Counted from the first letter of the stretch, positions 18,396 to 26,838 are shown. The stretch is 64,000 nucleotides of DNA from Microvenator marinus (GCF_007993755.1 NZ_CP042467.1:4240001-4304000), one strand, 5' to 3'. The notes: generated by a model from the sequence alone, not told the origin. A program made the numbers and translations.

Positions 18396-18430
18396 GGTGA
18401 AGCCCTGGTGTTGTAGTCGACTACCCTTTA

Positions 18431-19240
18431 TCAGATCACCGGTACGGACGTTAAGGTGTATTGGGCAACACCTTGAGCGTAGCTCAATTCAAGGGCGCTG
18501 AGCTCTCGTCCCCATGCAGCACCACTATCGAGCGCGAACGCATTTCCAAAATCGCGCGCCCCAAGCGCCGACCAATGACCAAAGATGATCTTTTGCGGCG
18601 GATTTTGTTTGGGCCAGAGGTCAAACCACGCGTGCAGCCCGCTCGGGATCTCGTCGTAGAGCCCCTTGTATTCGAACTCGAGACGGCCATCGCCATGTAG
18701 GACTCTGGCACGGGTGAGCGCGTTCACGGCAATCCGAAGGCGATCCACACCTTCGATTTCCGGACTCCAGAGCGAAGGCTGATTGCCATACATATTCTCG
18801 AAGAACGAATCGGGATCGGATCGAAGCGCCGCCTCAACCTCGCCGCTGAGCTCCAGAATCGTCTCCTCGGTCCACCCAGGAAGTACGCCTGCATGGACCA
18901 GAATGTGGGATGCATCGATCGAAAGGGCCAGCGGTTGAGACACGAGCCAGTCGAAAATCTCTTGCCGGTCACGCGCCTCCAAGATGTCATGGAAGGTGTC
19001 TTTCGGCCGAGCCTTCGACTTTCCTCGCATCACCGAAAGCATATGAAGATCGTGATTCCCAAGCACGACCTTGACGTTGTTTTCCATGGCCCAACGGACC
19101 ACGTCAGCCGAGTTTGGACCCACGTTGACAAGGTCTCCGCAAAAATAGGTCTGGCACGAATCATGCCATTTTAGCTCGTCGGTGAGGGCCATCAGGCTCT
19201 CGAACTGACCGTGAATATCTCCGATGATGATGGTCCTCAA
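18431..19240 (-). CDS. apaH: Symmetrical bis(5'-nucleosyl)-tetraphosphatase ApaH
   Basis: About 269 residues from a TTG at 19240. The enzyme cleaves Ap4A to two ADP and belongs to the metallophosphoesterases. Metal-binding motifs are GDIHGQ (residues 7-12), CGDLVNVGP, LGNHDLHML and a C-terminal GHWSALG plus LDSGAAWG. The frame stays open to 19351, but the family begins at the strand just before GDIHG. The TTG has GGAG six bases upstream, which supports it. It is divergent from the histidine kinase gene at 19334. Confidence 0.9.
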   Translation of the reverse strand: MRTIIIGDIHGQFESLMALTDELKWHDSCQTYFCGDLVNVGPNSADVVRWAMENNVKVVLGNHDLHMLSVMRGKSKARPKDTFHDILEARDRQEIFDWLVSQPLALSIDASHILVHAGVLPGWTEETILELSGEVEAALRSDPDSFFENMYGNQPSLWSPEIEGVDRLRIAVNALTRARVLHGDGRLEFEYKGLYDEIPSGLHAWFDLWPKQNPPQKIIFGHWSALGARDFGNAFALDSGAAWGRELSALELSYAQGVAQYTLTSVPVI

Positions 19241-19333
19241 TTTGCACTCCGCTGGACAACGAACACGCGGCACCTTAAGGATTTTCTCCGGCGGCGCAAT
19301 TGGTGATTGAGACCCTATCGGTGATTCGACTCT

Positions 19334-21361
19334 ATGAGTGACGAAAAACAAGCCCAGAATAGAAAGCTTCTCATCGCACTGGCGCTGCTCTCGATAGCGA
19401 TGACCGCCGTGCTACTCGCAACCTTCTACCTGATTCAGCGCGATTCGGACGAGCTCGCCCTGCGGTTCCAGGAAGAAAGGGTTGCGCAGATTCAGGACGT
19501 CTCAAGGATTGTCACGGAAAGCGTTGGCGACGTAACTGCCGACCTTGAGTTCCTATCGAGGCTCGTGGTCGGGGCATCCGACGCAGAACGAGAGGCCTTT
19601 CTTCAGGCTCTTCTAGGCGGCGTCGGAGCATATCGCGCGGGAGCTGTGGTGGGCAAGAATGGGGTCGCGAGGCAGGTCATCGTGGACCCTCGTGCAGGGG
19701 AGTTGCCCGGTCGCGATGATATCGCGGCCATGGAAAAGGCTGCAATGCAGGCCCTAAAGGAAGGGACCTCCGTGTCTCCTTTGGCGCTCAATCAAGACCC
19801 GTGGCTCCGCGCCTTCGCGCAGAAGACAAGCGCTTCCGAGGCAGTGGTTCTTCTTGTCGATACGCAAAGTTTCCTCGATGAACTTAGGATTTTGGCCTCG
19901 GATCCTCATACCTGGCTCCTCGTCCTTGGGCCGCACGGCTCTCCCGCACCTTCAACGTCAAGCCCGATTTTGGAGCACGTCTCCAACCCGCCAGAAGCAC
20001 TCGCGGAGGTTCTCGAACGCATGAGAAAGGGGGAGCGCGGCGCGCTCAAGATTAAGGCGGCGGATGCTCAGTGGGTTGGCTTTGAAGACGGTGACGTGGT
20101 TGTTGCCATGGAACGCGTGGAAGTGCGCGATGGCGTCTTCTGGTCCATCGCGAGCTTCTCATCGCTCGCCTCGATTCGAAACGCTCAGTCTTCCCTGCAA
20201 AGTCGATTGATTGGTTTTGCGACCGCGCTCATCTTGGTTCTGATTTTGTTCGGTGGCTACGCGTTTGTCGTGGTCAGAAAGACGGCAATTCTAGAGGAGA
20301 GATTGCGCACTACGGCCTACCTTTCTCACCTGCACGAGAAGGCGCATAAGGTGGTTCAATCCATCCCGATCGCGGTTGGGATATTGGACTCTAACCTCGA
20401 AATCAGCGACCAAAACAAGGCGTTTAAAGAGATTTTCGGGCCTGAGTTTTCTGCGATCCGCGAGCTCCTCGTCGAGGTCAGCCAAACCCGAACGCCTCGT
20501 AGCAAGATTTTTGAGAACGCCTTGCCCTTTGGAGACGGGGTATTCCAACTACACGTCGTGCCTATCGAGCCGCAGGCTGAGGACGCAAGCGTCGTGGTAA
20601 TCGTCGAGAACCTCTCGGATCTGCGGACCCTGGAAGAGCAACTCTTGCGAATGGAGAAGCTCGCCACCGTGGGGGTGCTCGCGGCCGGAATTGCTCATGA
20701 GATCGGTACCCCATTGGGTGTGGTCCGGGGCCGTGCTGAGCTCATTCAACGCAAGCTAGAATCCGAGAGCACGCATCAACGCGGGCTCGAGGTCATCATC
20801 GAGCAGATCGATCGCGTCAGCCGAACCATTCAAGAGTTGCTCGACTTCTCACGCATCAAAGAGGCCAGCGTAGAAAGTGTAGACCTCCACGCGGTTGCGC
20901 TTCAGGTCAGAGAGCTTCTCTCGTACGAGCTTCGAGAAGGGCTCACCATTGACGTCTCCATTCCGAACGATATCTCCACCATTCAGGCCAACCCTGATCA
21001 GGTACAACAGGTGCTGCTGAATCTGGTAATCAACGCGATTGATGCGGTGCAAGGGATGGAAGAGGCGCGAGTCGAGATCGGCGCCCGAGATGAATCCGGC
21101 CACGTTCTGATCTGGGTTGAAGATAATGGCCCAGGCATACCCTCAGCAGATCGGCATCGGGTCTTCGACCCCTTTTACACCACGAAGAAGCGAGGCCAGG
21201 GAACTGGGCTCGGGTTGACAGTGGTGGGCCAGATCGCTCGTAACCACGGGGTGGAAGTGAGTCTCTCTGAGGTTTCCAAGGGCGCGCGTGTTGAACTGCG
21301 ATGGCCGTCTTCAAGAAATCACAACGGCCACCGTGCGAACACGATGGCCGTTGTTCAATGA
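19334..21361 (+). CDS. NtrB-like membrane sensor histidine kinase
   Basis: 675 residues. Membrane segments at about 11-35 and 291-314 flank an extracytoplasmic sensor region of about 255 residues. A PAS-like domain (about 335-430) follows, then HisKA with AGIAHEIGTPLG (phosphorylated His 455). The HATPase domain has the N-box NLVINAID (563-570), DNGPGIP (597-603) and GTGLGL (623-628). HEIGTPL and the layout fit the kinases that pair with NtrC-type regulators. Such a regulator lies 1.1 kb downstream at 22490, with a lone receiver and a sigma-54-driven pal gene between them, so these probably form one circuit (inference). Confidence 0.93.
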   Translation: MSDEKQAQNRKLLIALALLSIAMTAVLLATFYLIQRDSDELALRFQEERVAQIQDVSRIVTESVGDVTADLEFLSRLVVGASDAEREAFLQALLGGVGAYRAGAVVGKNGVARQVIVDPRAGELPGRDDIAAMEKAAMQALKEGTSVSPLALNQDPWLRAFAQKTSASEAVVLLVDTQSFLDELRILASDPHTWLLVLGPHGSPAPSTSSPILEHVSNPPEALAEVLERMRKGERGALKIKAADAQWVGFEDGDVVVAMERVEVRDGVFWSIASFSSLASIRNAQSSLQSRLIGFATALILVLILFGGYAFVVVRKTAILEERLRTTAYLSHLHEKAHKVVQSIPIAVGILDSNLEISDQNKAFKEIFGPEFSAIRELLVEVSQTRTPRSKIFENALPFGDGVFQLHVVPIEPQAEDASVVVIVENLSDLRTLEEQLLRMEKLATVGVLAAGIAHEIGTPLGVVRGRAELIQRKLESESTHQRGLEVIIEQIDRVSRTIQELLDFSRIKEASVESVDLHAVALQVRELLSYELREGLTIDVSIPNDISTIQANPDQVQQVLLNLVINAIDAVQGMEEARVEIGARDESGHVLIWVEDNGPGIPSADRHRVFDPFYTTKKRGQGTGLGLTVVGQIARNHGVEVSLSEVSKGARVELRWPSSRNHNGHRANTMAVVQ

Positions 21362-21389
21362 AGAGGTGCTGGTCAAACCTCAACATCGA

Positions 21390-21428
21390 ATCCTGTCGAT
21401 TCGGAAGGGATGGTCAATTCGACAGGAT
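21390..21428. terminator. Hairpin between convergent genes, possible terminator
   Basis: A perfect 10-base inverted repeat, ATCCTGTCGA (21390-21399) and TCGACAGGAT (21419-21428), with a 19-base loop. It lies between the convergent kinase (ends 21361) and pal (ends 21414); its right arm includes the last codons of pal. There is no T-tract, so termination by it is uncertain. Confidence 0.35.
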
Positions 21429-21911
21429 GAACTCTGCACGACGATTCTTAGAGTGGGCGGATTCTGTATCGCCCATGGCGGCGGGACGCTCTTCACCGTA
21501 AGAAATCGTGTTAACATTTTGTCCGGAGACGCCTAGACGCACCAAGTACTGCTTGGTCGACTGTGCCCTGCGCTCACCAAGAGCCAGGTTGAACTCCGTG
21601 CTTCCTCGCTCGTCGGTATGGCCTTCGATCACCAACTCTCCGTTAGTTGAGCGGATTTCAGTGGCCAGAGCCTGAAGCTGTCCAGAATAACTCGAATCGA
21701 TTTCCGAGGAGTTGTAGGCGAAATACACCGGACTGGTGATGTCGTCTCCTGCACGGTCGGGCTCTTCGCTACGCGACGGTGCGGTCTTCTCCTCAGCCGG
21801 TGCCGCGGTGCCGAGACTGGTCTCATCAGGAACCACCGCCTTTTTAGGGGCCGACGCGCACGCAGAGGTCATAAATAGCGCCAACACACTCAACACCAAC
21901 ACACGATTCAT
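21414..21911 (-). CDS. pal: Pal-like peptidoglycan-associated lipoprotein
   Basis: 165 residues from ATG 21911, with AAAGGAG upstream. Lipoprotein signal MNRVLVLSVLALFMTSAC (Cys 18), a short Lys/Glu/Pro linker, then an OmpA-like peptidoglycan-binding domain: VYFAYNSSEID, IEGHTDERGSTEFN, LGERRAQS, ISYGEERP and KNRRAEFIL. Pal links the outer membrane to the cell wall, normally with TolB. Here it does not sit with tol genes. It is preceded by a near-perfect sigma-54 promoter and lies among two-component genes, so this copy is probably an inducible paralogue rather than the housekeeping Pal (inference). Confidence 0.92.
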   Translation of the reverse strand: MNRVLVLSVLALFMTSACASAPKKAVVPDETSLGTAAPAEEKTAPSRSEEPDRAGDDITSPVYFAYNSSEIDSSYSGQLQALATEIRSTNGELVIEGHTDERGSTEFNLALGERRAQSTKQYLVRLGVSGQNVNTISYGEERPAAMGDTESAHSKNRRAEFILSN

Positions 21912-21970
21912 AGTTAGATTCTCCTTTGTTCCGAATGGTTGTTTCGGTCTCTTTAACAAAATTCTTATTG

Positions 21971-21986
21971 AGCAAGCGGTGTGCCA
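21971..21986 (-). promoter_or_regulatory. Sigma-54 (-24/-12) promoter of pal
   Basis: On the minus strand the bases read TGGCACACCGCTTGCT, which fits the sigma-54 consensus TGGCAC-N5-TTGCW exactly, with the required GG-N10-GC spacing. It points at pal; the expected start is near base 21961, giving a leader of about 50 bases before ATG 21911. A sigma-54 activator gene with an intact GAFTGA loop lies at 22490-23821. Confidence 0.8.
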
Positions 21987-22044
21987 AGATTCGGAGGAGG
22001 TAGTCGAATTCGCGATCGCCTTGGTCTGGTGCGGCACTCCGTGA

Positions 22045-22455
22045 TTATGTTGAAGCGCGAGACGGTCCAAAGCCTTCAGAGTCTTGCAATCTGCTAGAGT
22101 CGTCTTGCAAATTGCCAGTCCCCAACACTCGCTCAACCAACTCAAAGAGGTCTTGAAGCTCGAAGGGTTTGCGCAAGAAGAACACACCATCGGGCTCAGG
22201 CACATCGAGTGCGCAGGAAACCAGAACGATGGAGGGTCTCGAAGGTGCGAGCTCTGCCAGCTTTCTAAGCGTAACCGCCGGAATTCGGGTGTCGCTGATG
22301 ACCACGCCTTGCGCTCCGCCCAAGGCATGCGCGCCTTCGAGATCATTTAAGACGATGACTTCAAAGCCATGATCGCTGAGCGCTTGGGCAAGGAGCCCAG
22401 TCATTTCGTCCGAGTCATCCACCAAAATTGTGAGCTTTGAAGAGGCTGTCGTCAT
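22045..22455 (-). CDS. Single-domain response regulator (receiver only)
   Basis: 136 residues from ATG 22455. It is a CheY-like receiver with the acidic pair at D13-D14 (ILVDDSDE), phospho-acceptor D55 (VVISDTRIP), S80 in the switch position (VLVSC) and K96 (FLRKPFE). There is no output domain; the last 25 residues are polar and contain the repeat LQDD/LQDS. It is divergent from the NtrC-type gene, with only 34 bases between the two starts, and lies upstream of pal on the same strand. It may serve as a phosphate sink or relay for the kinase at 19334 (inference). Confidence 0.85.
   Translation of the reverse strand: MTTASSKLTILVDDSDEMTGLLAQALSDHGFEVIVLNDLEGAHALGGAQGVVISDTRIPAVTLRKLAELAPSRPSIVLVSCALDVPEPDGVFFLRKPFELQDLFELVERVLGTGNLQDDSSRLQDSEGFGPSRAST
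22081..22115. promoter_or_regulatory. Possible sigma-54 enhancer: two phased TTGCAA repeats
   Basis: GTCTTGCAA occurs at 22081-22089 and again at 22102-22110, a period of 21 bases (two helical turns). Each copy holds the palindrome TTGCAA, and the similarity extends to 12 of 14 bases. They lie about 95-125 bases upstream of the -24 element of the pal promoter, the usual place for activator binding. They also fall in the 3' end of the receiver gene, where they encode a repeated Leu-Gln-Asp, so a coding cause is possible. Confidence 0.35.
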
Positions 22456-22489
22456 ACTGAGGGTAGCCGAAAAGAAGGTTTCACGTAGA

Positions 22490-23821
22490 ATGGTTGAAGC
22501 AGATAACGTGCCACTTATGAAACGACATGCCCGAATTCTAGTGATCGACGACCATGAGGAAATGGTCGAACTACTCGCCGAACAATTGCGAGACGAGGAA
22601 TTCATCGTGGATGTATCCACCGATGGGCGCACTGCTTTGGTACTCGCCATTGAGAGGCTTCCTGATCTCGTGATCACCGACCTCAGGATGCGTGGATTTG
22701 ACGGCTTTGATGTACTCAAGGCCTTCAAAGAGTTGGACCCCGACTTGCCGGTTCTCATCATGACTGCGTTTGGTGGTGTGGACTCTGCCGTGGAGGCCAT
22801 CAAACAAGGCGCAGCCCATTACTTCACAAAACCTTTTCGGCTCGACGAAGTCTTGATTTGGGTCAACCGCGCTCTCGAAGCACGGTCCATGCAGAGCGAA
22901 AATCGCCGCCTTCGCGCCGAACGCTCCCAAGGCATCGACCGATTCGTGGGGCAATCAGCCGCCATGCAACGCCTGCGCGAACGCATCGGCAAGATTTCGA
23001 GCGTGGATGCGCCGGTTCTGATTCGAGGTGAGAGCGGGACGGGAAAAGAGCTCGTTGCGCGCGCAATCCACGAAGCCGGCCTTCGCGCCGCCGCCCCATT
23101 TGTGGCGGTCAACTGTACATCTCTGCCGCAAGAACTCTTGGAGAGTGAGCTCTTTGGACACGCAAAAGGCGCCTTTACGGGGGCTGCGAACGCAAGGCGC
23201 GGACTCTTCCTCGAGGCCGATGGAGGCACCCTTTTCTTGGACGAAATCGGCGATATGCCGGCTGAGCTTCAGGCCAAACTCCTGCGCGTTCTTCAGGAAA
23301 AGGAGATCCGCCCCGTGGGATCGGATGCCTCACGCAAAGTCGACGTCAGAATCATCGCTGCCACTCATCAACCGCTCGAAGAACTCATCAAATCCGGGAA
23401 GTTTAGAGAAGACCTCTTCTTTAGGCTCGACGTGCTCAACGTCCAGGTGCCTGCGCTCAGGGAACGTCGCGAAGATATCGAAACGCTCACGAGGCATTTT
23501 TTCGATAAGTACCGAGTGGAGTTTAAATCGAGCGTCCGTGAGCTACCCTCCGAGCTTCTAGAGCGATTCTTGCGCGCACCATGGGCTGGCAACGTCCGAG
23601 AGCTCGAAAACGCCGTACAGCGCTACGTAATTCTCGGTGAGTTCGACCCCGTTCAGTCCCATGCCGAAGACTCGGCTCCGCTGGACCTCTTCAACCTGCG
23701 TGAAGTCGAAGACCGTCATATTCGGCGAGTGTTGGACTATTGTGGAGGGAACAAAACACAGGCCGCGGAGCTCCTCGGGATAGATGCTTCAACCATCCAT
23801 CGGAAACTCTCGCGGCCTTAG
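22490..23821 (+). CDS. NtrC-family sigma-54-dependent response regulator
   Basis: 443 residues from ATG 22490. The receiver domain has D20-D21, phospho-acceptor D64 (VITDLRM), T92 and K114. The AAA+ domain has Walker A GESGTGKE (180-187), GAFTGA (227-232), Walker B LFLDEIG (248-254), the FREDLFFRL segment and WAGNVREL. A C-terminal Fis-type helix-turn-helix (KTQAAELLGIDASTIHRKL) completes the protein, so all parts needed for a working sigma-54 activator are present. It is divergent from the lone receiver gene and is the obvious candidate activator of the pal promoter at 21971-21986, with the kinase at 19334 as partner (inference). Confidence 0.95.
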   Translation: MVEADNVPLMKRHARILVIDDHEEMVELLAEQLRDEEFIVDVSTDGRTALVLAIERLPDLVITDLRMRGFDGFDVLKAFKELDPDLPVLIMTAFGGVDSAVEAIKQGAAHYFTKPFRLDEVLIWVNRALEARSMQSENRRLRAERSQGIDRFVGQSAAMQRLRERIGKISSVDAPVLIRGESGTGKELVARAIHEAGLRAAAPFVAVNCTSLPQELLESELFGHAKGAFTGAANARRGLFLEADGGTLFLDEIGDMPAELQAKLLRVLQEKEIRPVGSDASRKVDVRIIAATHQPLEELIKSGKFREDLFFRLDVLNVQVPALRERREDIETLTRHFFDKYRVEFKSSVRELPSELLERFLRAPWAGNVRELENAVQRYVILGEFDPVQSHAEDSAPLDLFNLREVEDRHIRRVLDYCGGNKTQAAELLGIDASTIHRKLSRP

Positions 23822-23846
23822 GCTTTGAGTTAGTTTTGACCGGGGA

Positions 23847-25724
23847 TTAGAACGCGGTTTGACCAGCGTTCAGGGCGCCAAAGGTGAAAGCCTGTGGTGC
23901 CGTCGTCCAGTCAGCGGCAGTGTTGGTGTCCCCGTCATCGACGCGCTGGATCGACACGTCTTCCTGATCCAATCCTGGGGCGGCATTGGCGCAGAAGTCA
24001 GCGTCGATGTATCCACCAGCAGGCTGTCCACCGCCTACATTTTCCCACTCGTTTGCTGCTGCCACTTGTGCCGCACGCGTTTCAGTACCACCCGCAGCAC
24101 TTGTACAAGCATCACGTGCCGCAAAGATGGCATCTTCGATATCGCCTGCACGATTCACCACTGTAAATACGTTATCCGTGCTCGTGAGACCGCTGTCGGT
24201 GGAGTAGAAATCCCAAGCGTCATCGTAATTTTGGGCGACGGTCGCTTGTGGGAACTCATTCTTAGCCGTGGTTTCCGAAGTTCCGTTACCGCAGTTTGCG
24301 TCGTTCGCATCAATATGTAGAACGATCAAATCGTTGGTGGCCACGTCGATGGAAGGGAAGTCGAAGATATTCGATGTTCGCTCGTTGAAGCTCATGCCAC
24401 CGAGAGTTCCGCCACTAATCACTCGAAACTCGACAAGGTCGCAACCACCAGTTTGTTCTGCCGCGACTTCGTTGATTCGAAGCACTGCAGGCGTGGCGTA
24501 GCCTTCGAAGATCTCCTCGTTGTCCGGAGCTACAACCGCGCCACCGAGGATATCCAATACGGTATCCGCAACGGTGACGATATAGGCTTCGCCAGGAGTT
24601 TGAGTACTGACAGTCAAGGTGACTCGATTTCCACTTACACTTGCCGCACTCACAGTCAGACCGCCGTCCAGGGTGAACTGAGAGCCGTCTGGAAGCACGG
24701 ATGCAGCGTCAAGGTGGCGATTGAAGTCGATCACAACTTCGGTTGGAGCGGTGCCCACAGCACCCGTGACTTTTGGTGCAGGGCAGGTTGCGTCCGAGAG
24801 GTCGTCGATACTGTAGAACGAGATCTGCGCGCGGTCCTGAAAACGCCAAACGTGGGCGGTCTCGAGCGTGAGCAAGCAGAATGGCTCAAACGTGTACACG
24901 TCTTGGAGGTCGTTAGGGACGCGGAATTCGAAGTTCAAGTCGCCAACGAGCACGGTGTTGTTCACGTCGGAGCCCGAGTGGCCGCTTCCGGCGAACCCGA
25001 TATCGGTCAAGACCTCGATCTGACCCGAAACCAACTCAGCCTCATAGGTCGGAAGTGCCGACACGATATCGTTCACGGCCGTGATGTCTTGAGCGAGCGT
25101 GGTCACATCAAACCCACCACCAGCCACGGTGAGGTTGGAGATGGCGTTGGCCACGGTATTTCCATCGATGTCGGTCAGAGTATCTACCGTGAACCCGACG
25201 ATATCCCCAACATTGAGGGCGGGTGTCGTGGTGGCTGGGTCTACAGCTACGAAGATCGCTGGACCCTGCTGAGTCGCTTGCACGAAGAAGCCCGCCACAT
25301 CATTTCCAACTGCTGGCTTGATATAGGTCACTGCAGCAGCCGTGACGCTCCCGAGCGTGCCTCCTCGAATGAGTGCGATCTCGGCCTCTGAGGCGGGGTC
25401 TGGCATGGCAGGTGGATCCATGTCGACCTCCATATCCACTTCCATGTCAGGTTCCATATCCGGCTCCATATCCGGCTCCGGCATGTCTTCTTCCATGTCC
25501 GCAGGCATATCTGGCTCCGGCATATCCGGCTCCAAATCTGGTCCCATATCCTCCTGAGGATTATTGGTAGGCATGTCCTCGACATTATTCATGTCGTCTG
25601 GACCCATGTCCTCAATATTGTTCACGGTGTCATTGTTGGTGTTGTTTCCACCCTTCGGCGGATCATCATCACCACACGCAGCCGTGATTCCTAAGACAAG
25701 CATCATCAACGCAAATTTTTTCAT
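23847..25724 (-). CDS. Large secreted lipoprotein with Asp-Met repeat linker and Ig-like domain
   Basis: 625 residues. Lipoprotein signal MKKFALMMLVLGITAAC (Cys 17), then an Asn/Asp stretch and a long acidic linker of DMEPDM / DMPEPD units (about 38-108). The middle region (about 115-320) resembles OB-fold-like or nuclease-associated extracellular modules (VGDIVGFTVDTLTDIDGNTV). A bacterial Ig-like (SbsA-type) domain follows at about 325-415 (PTEVVIDFNRHLDAASV). The C-terminal part (INEVAAEQTGGCDLVEFRVISGG) looks like a lamin-tail-like domain. No catalytic motif is seen. An AGGGAG ribosome site precedes the start. Probably a surface-displayed binding protein. Confidence 0.82.
   Translation of the reverse strand: MKKFALMMLVLGITAACGDDDPPKGGNNTNNDTVNNIEDMGPDDMNNVEDMPTNNPQEDMGPDLEPDMPEPDMPADMEEDMPEPDMEPDMEPDMEVDMEVDMDPPAMPDPASEAEIALIRGGTLGSVTAAAVTYIKPAVGNDVAGFFVQATQQGPAIFVAVDPATTTPALNVGDIVGFTVDTLTDIDGNTVANAISNLTVAGGGFDVTTLAQDITAVNDIVSALPTYEAELVSGQIEVLTDIGFAGSGHSGSDVNNTVLVGDLNFEFRVPNDLQDVYTFEPFCLLTLETAHVWRFQDRAQISFYSIDDLSDATCPAPKVTGAVGTAPTEVVIDFNRHLDAASVLPDGSQFTLDGGLTVSAASVSGNRVTLTVSTQTPGEAYIVTVADTVLDILGGAVVAPDNEEIFEGYATPAVLRINEVAAEQTGGCDLVEFRVISGGTLGGMSFNERTSNIFDFPSIDVATNDLIVLHIDANDANCGNGTSETTAKNEFPQATVAQNYDDAWDFYSTDSGLTSTDNVFTVVNRAGDIEDAIFAARDACTSAAGGTETRAAQVAAANEWENVGGGQPAGGYIDADFCANAAPGLDQEDVSIQRVDDGDTNTAADWTTAPQAFTFGALNAGQTAF
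25400..25620 (-). repeat. In-frame Asp-Met-Glu/Pro coding repeat
   Basis: Short units encoding DMEPD, DMEVD and DMPEP run through the linker of the lipoprotein 23847-25724. On the plus strand they read as CATATCCGG / CATGTC-type units. This is coding low complexity and parallels the linker in the CAP lipoprotein at 17300-17465. Confidence 0.7.
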
Positions 25725-25843
25725 CTCAATCTCCCTGAAAGAGCGGTTTCATTTCCAAACTCTCCTTATGGGTTTCGAGCCAAACTTTCAAGTCTGGACC
25801 CGTCCCCCCTCAAAGATTGTGCGTCGAAAAAGGCTGGATTAAT

Positions 25844-26692
25844 TCAGGCTTTGGGCCCAAATCCAATGATGACGTAGCCGCCAGACTTCTCGTCCTTCTG
25901 AATATCCAGAAGTTGTTGGGTCTGGCTTTCTTCGATGAGCTCGTTGAAACTTCTAAACCCGTAGAATGTTTCTGAGAACTGAGGCCGCTTTCTCTTGATG
26001 ACCTGCTTGACGTGCGAGGCCCAGATATTCTCGTCTCGCTCACGGAAAAGGGCTTCAACGGTCTCGAGCACAAGGTCCACAGCTTCCTGCCTTGCTCCCG
26101 CGCGGTCCGCGTTGGTCTCGCCTTCTTTCGCTGGCGCACCGTTGCTGGGCTGAGTCTCGGTGGTCTCTCGTTTTTGGCGACCTTTTTGCTGGGCATTCCT
26201 CTCGGACTTTCGTTTTTCGCGAACGAGGTCGTCGTAGAAGATGTATTCGTCGCAGTTCTCGAGCAAGAGTTTTGAGCTTGAGGATTTGACACCAATTCCG
26301 ATCACAAACTTATTGTTCTCACGAAGCTTCGAGACGAGCGGTGAGAAGTCCGAATCACCGGAAATGATCACGAAGACGTTGACGTGAGGCTTGGTGTAGC
26401 AAAGGTCGAGCGCGTCGACGACCATTCGAATATCCGCCGAGTTCTTTCCGGAATACGAGACGTGCGGGATCTCGATGAGCTCGAACGCCGCCTCGTGCAT
26501 GGGCTTTTTAGCCTGCTTGAACGTGTCCCAATCGGAGTAGGCGCGCTTGACCACGATCGTGCCCTTGTCGAGCAAACGCTCAATGATAAGGCTGATATCG
26601 AGGTTCGTGTAGTTCGCGTCTTTGGCGCCGATGGCCACGTTTTCATAGTCACAAAAAATCGCAATATTTGGGTTGGTTGGCAAAGATGCCAT
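25844..26692 (-). CDS. NYN-domain (LabA/DUF88-type) protein with C-terminal LOTUS-like domain
   Basis: 282 residues from ATG 26692, which has GGAG six bases upstream; a second ATG four codons earlier (26704) is weaker. The N-terminal NYN domain has the acidic residues of a PIN-like nuclease: IAIFCDYENVAIG, SADIRMVVDALDL and IISGDSDFSPLV. A Lys/Arg/Gln-rich linker (about 160-195) leads to a C-terminal region (EAVDLVLETVEALFRERDENIWASHVKQ, FNELIEESQ) that looks like an OST-HTH/LOTUS RNA-binding domain. It probably acts on RNA. The gene is divergent from the OmpA-domain gene at 26839. Confidence 0.88.
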   Translation of the reverse strand: MASLPTNPNIAIFCDYENVAIGAKDANYTNLDISLIIERLLDKGTIVVKRAYSDWDTFKQAKKPMHEAAFELIEIPHVSYSGKNSADIRMVVDALDLCYTKPHVNVFVIISGDSDFSPLVSKLRENNKFVIGIGVKSSSSKLLLENCDEYIFYDDLVREKRKSERNAQQKGRQKRETTETQPSNGAPAKEGETNADRAGARQEAVDLVLETVEALFRERDENIWASHVKQVIKRKRPQFSETFYGFRSFNELIEESQTQQLLDIQKDEKSGGYVIIGFGPKA

Positions 26693-26838
26693 TGAATTCT
26701 CCATTTAAGTGGTTCGCAAGCTCTATCTAACACGCTCACCCCCGACTTTGCACCACTTTGTTTTGAATCTTGCTATGCCGCGCTGCGTTTCTTAGAGTGC
26801 CGAGGGAACCTTTGGCGCGCTGCCGCAATGAGGAAAGA

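Noticed and set aside
19240-19351. Upstream extension of the apaH frame to 19351
   Set aside because: ApaH proteins begin just before GDIHG, and the TTG at 19240 has a well-placed GGAG; the extra residues have no family likeness.
22456-22489. Room for a separate small gene between the two divergent regulators
   Set aside because: Only 34 bases; no frame is possible.
23859-25391. Several long plus-strand open frames across the lipoprotein gene 23847-25724
   Set aside because: They are shadows of the minus-strand lipoprotein: no ribosome site, no domain and odd composition, while the minus frame has a signal peptide, lipobox and recognisable domains.
25400-25620. Second repeat tract considered as CRISPR or a VNTR locus
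   Set aside because: In-frame coding repeat of a lipoprotein linker with no unique spacers.
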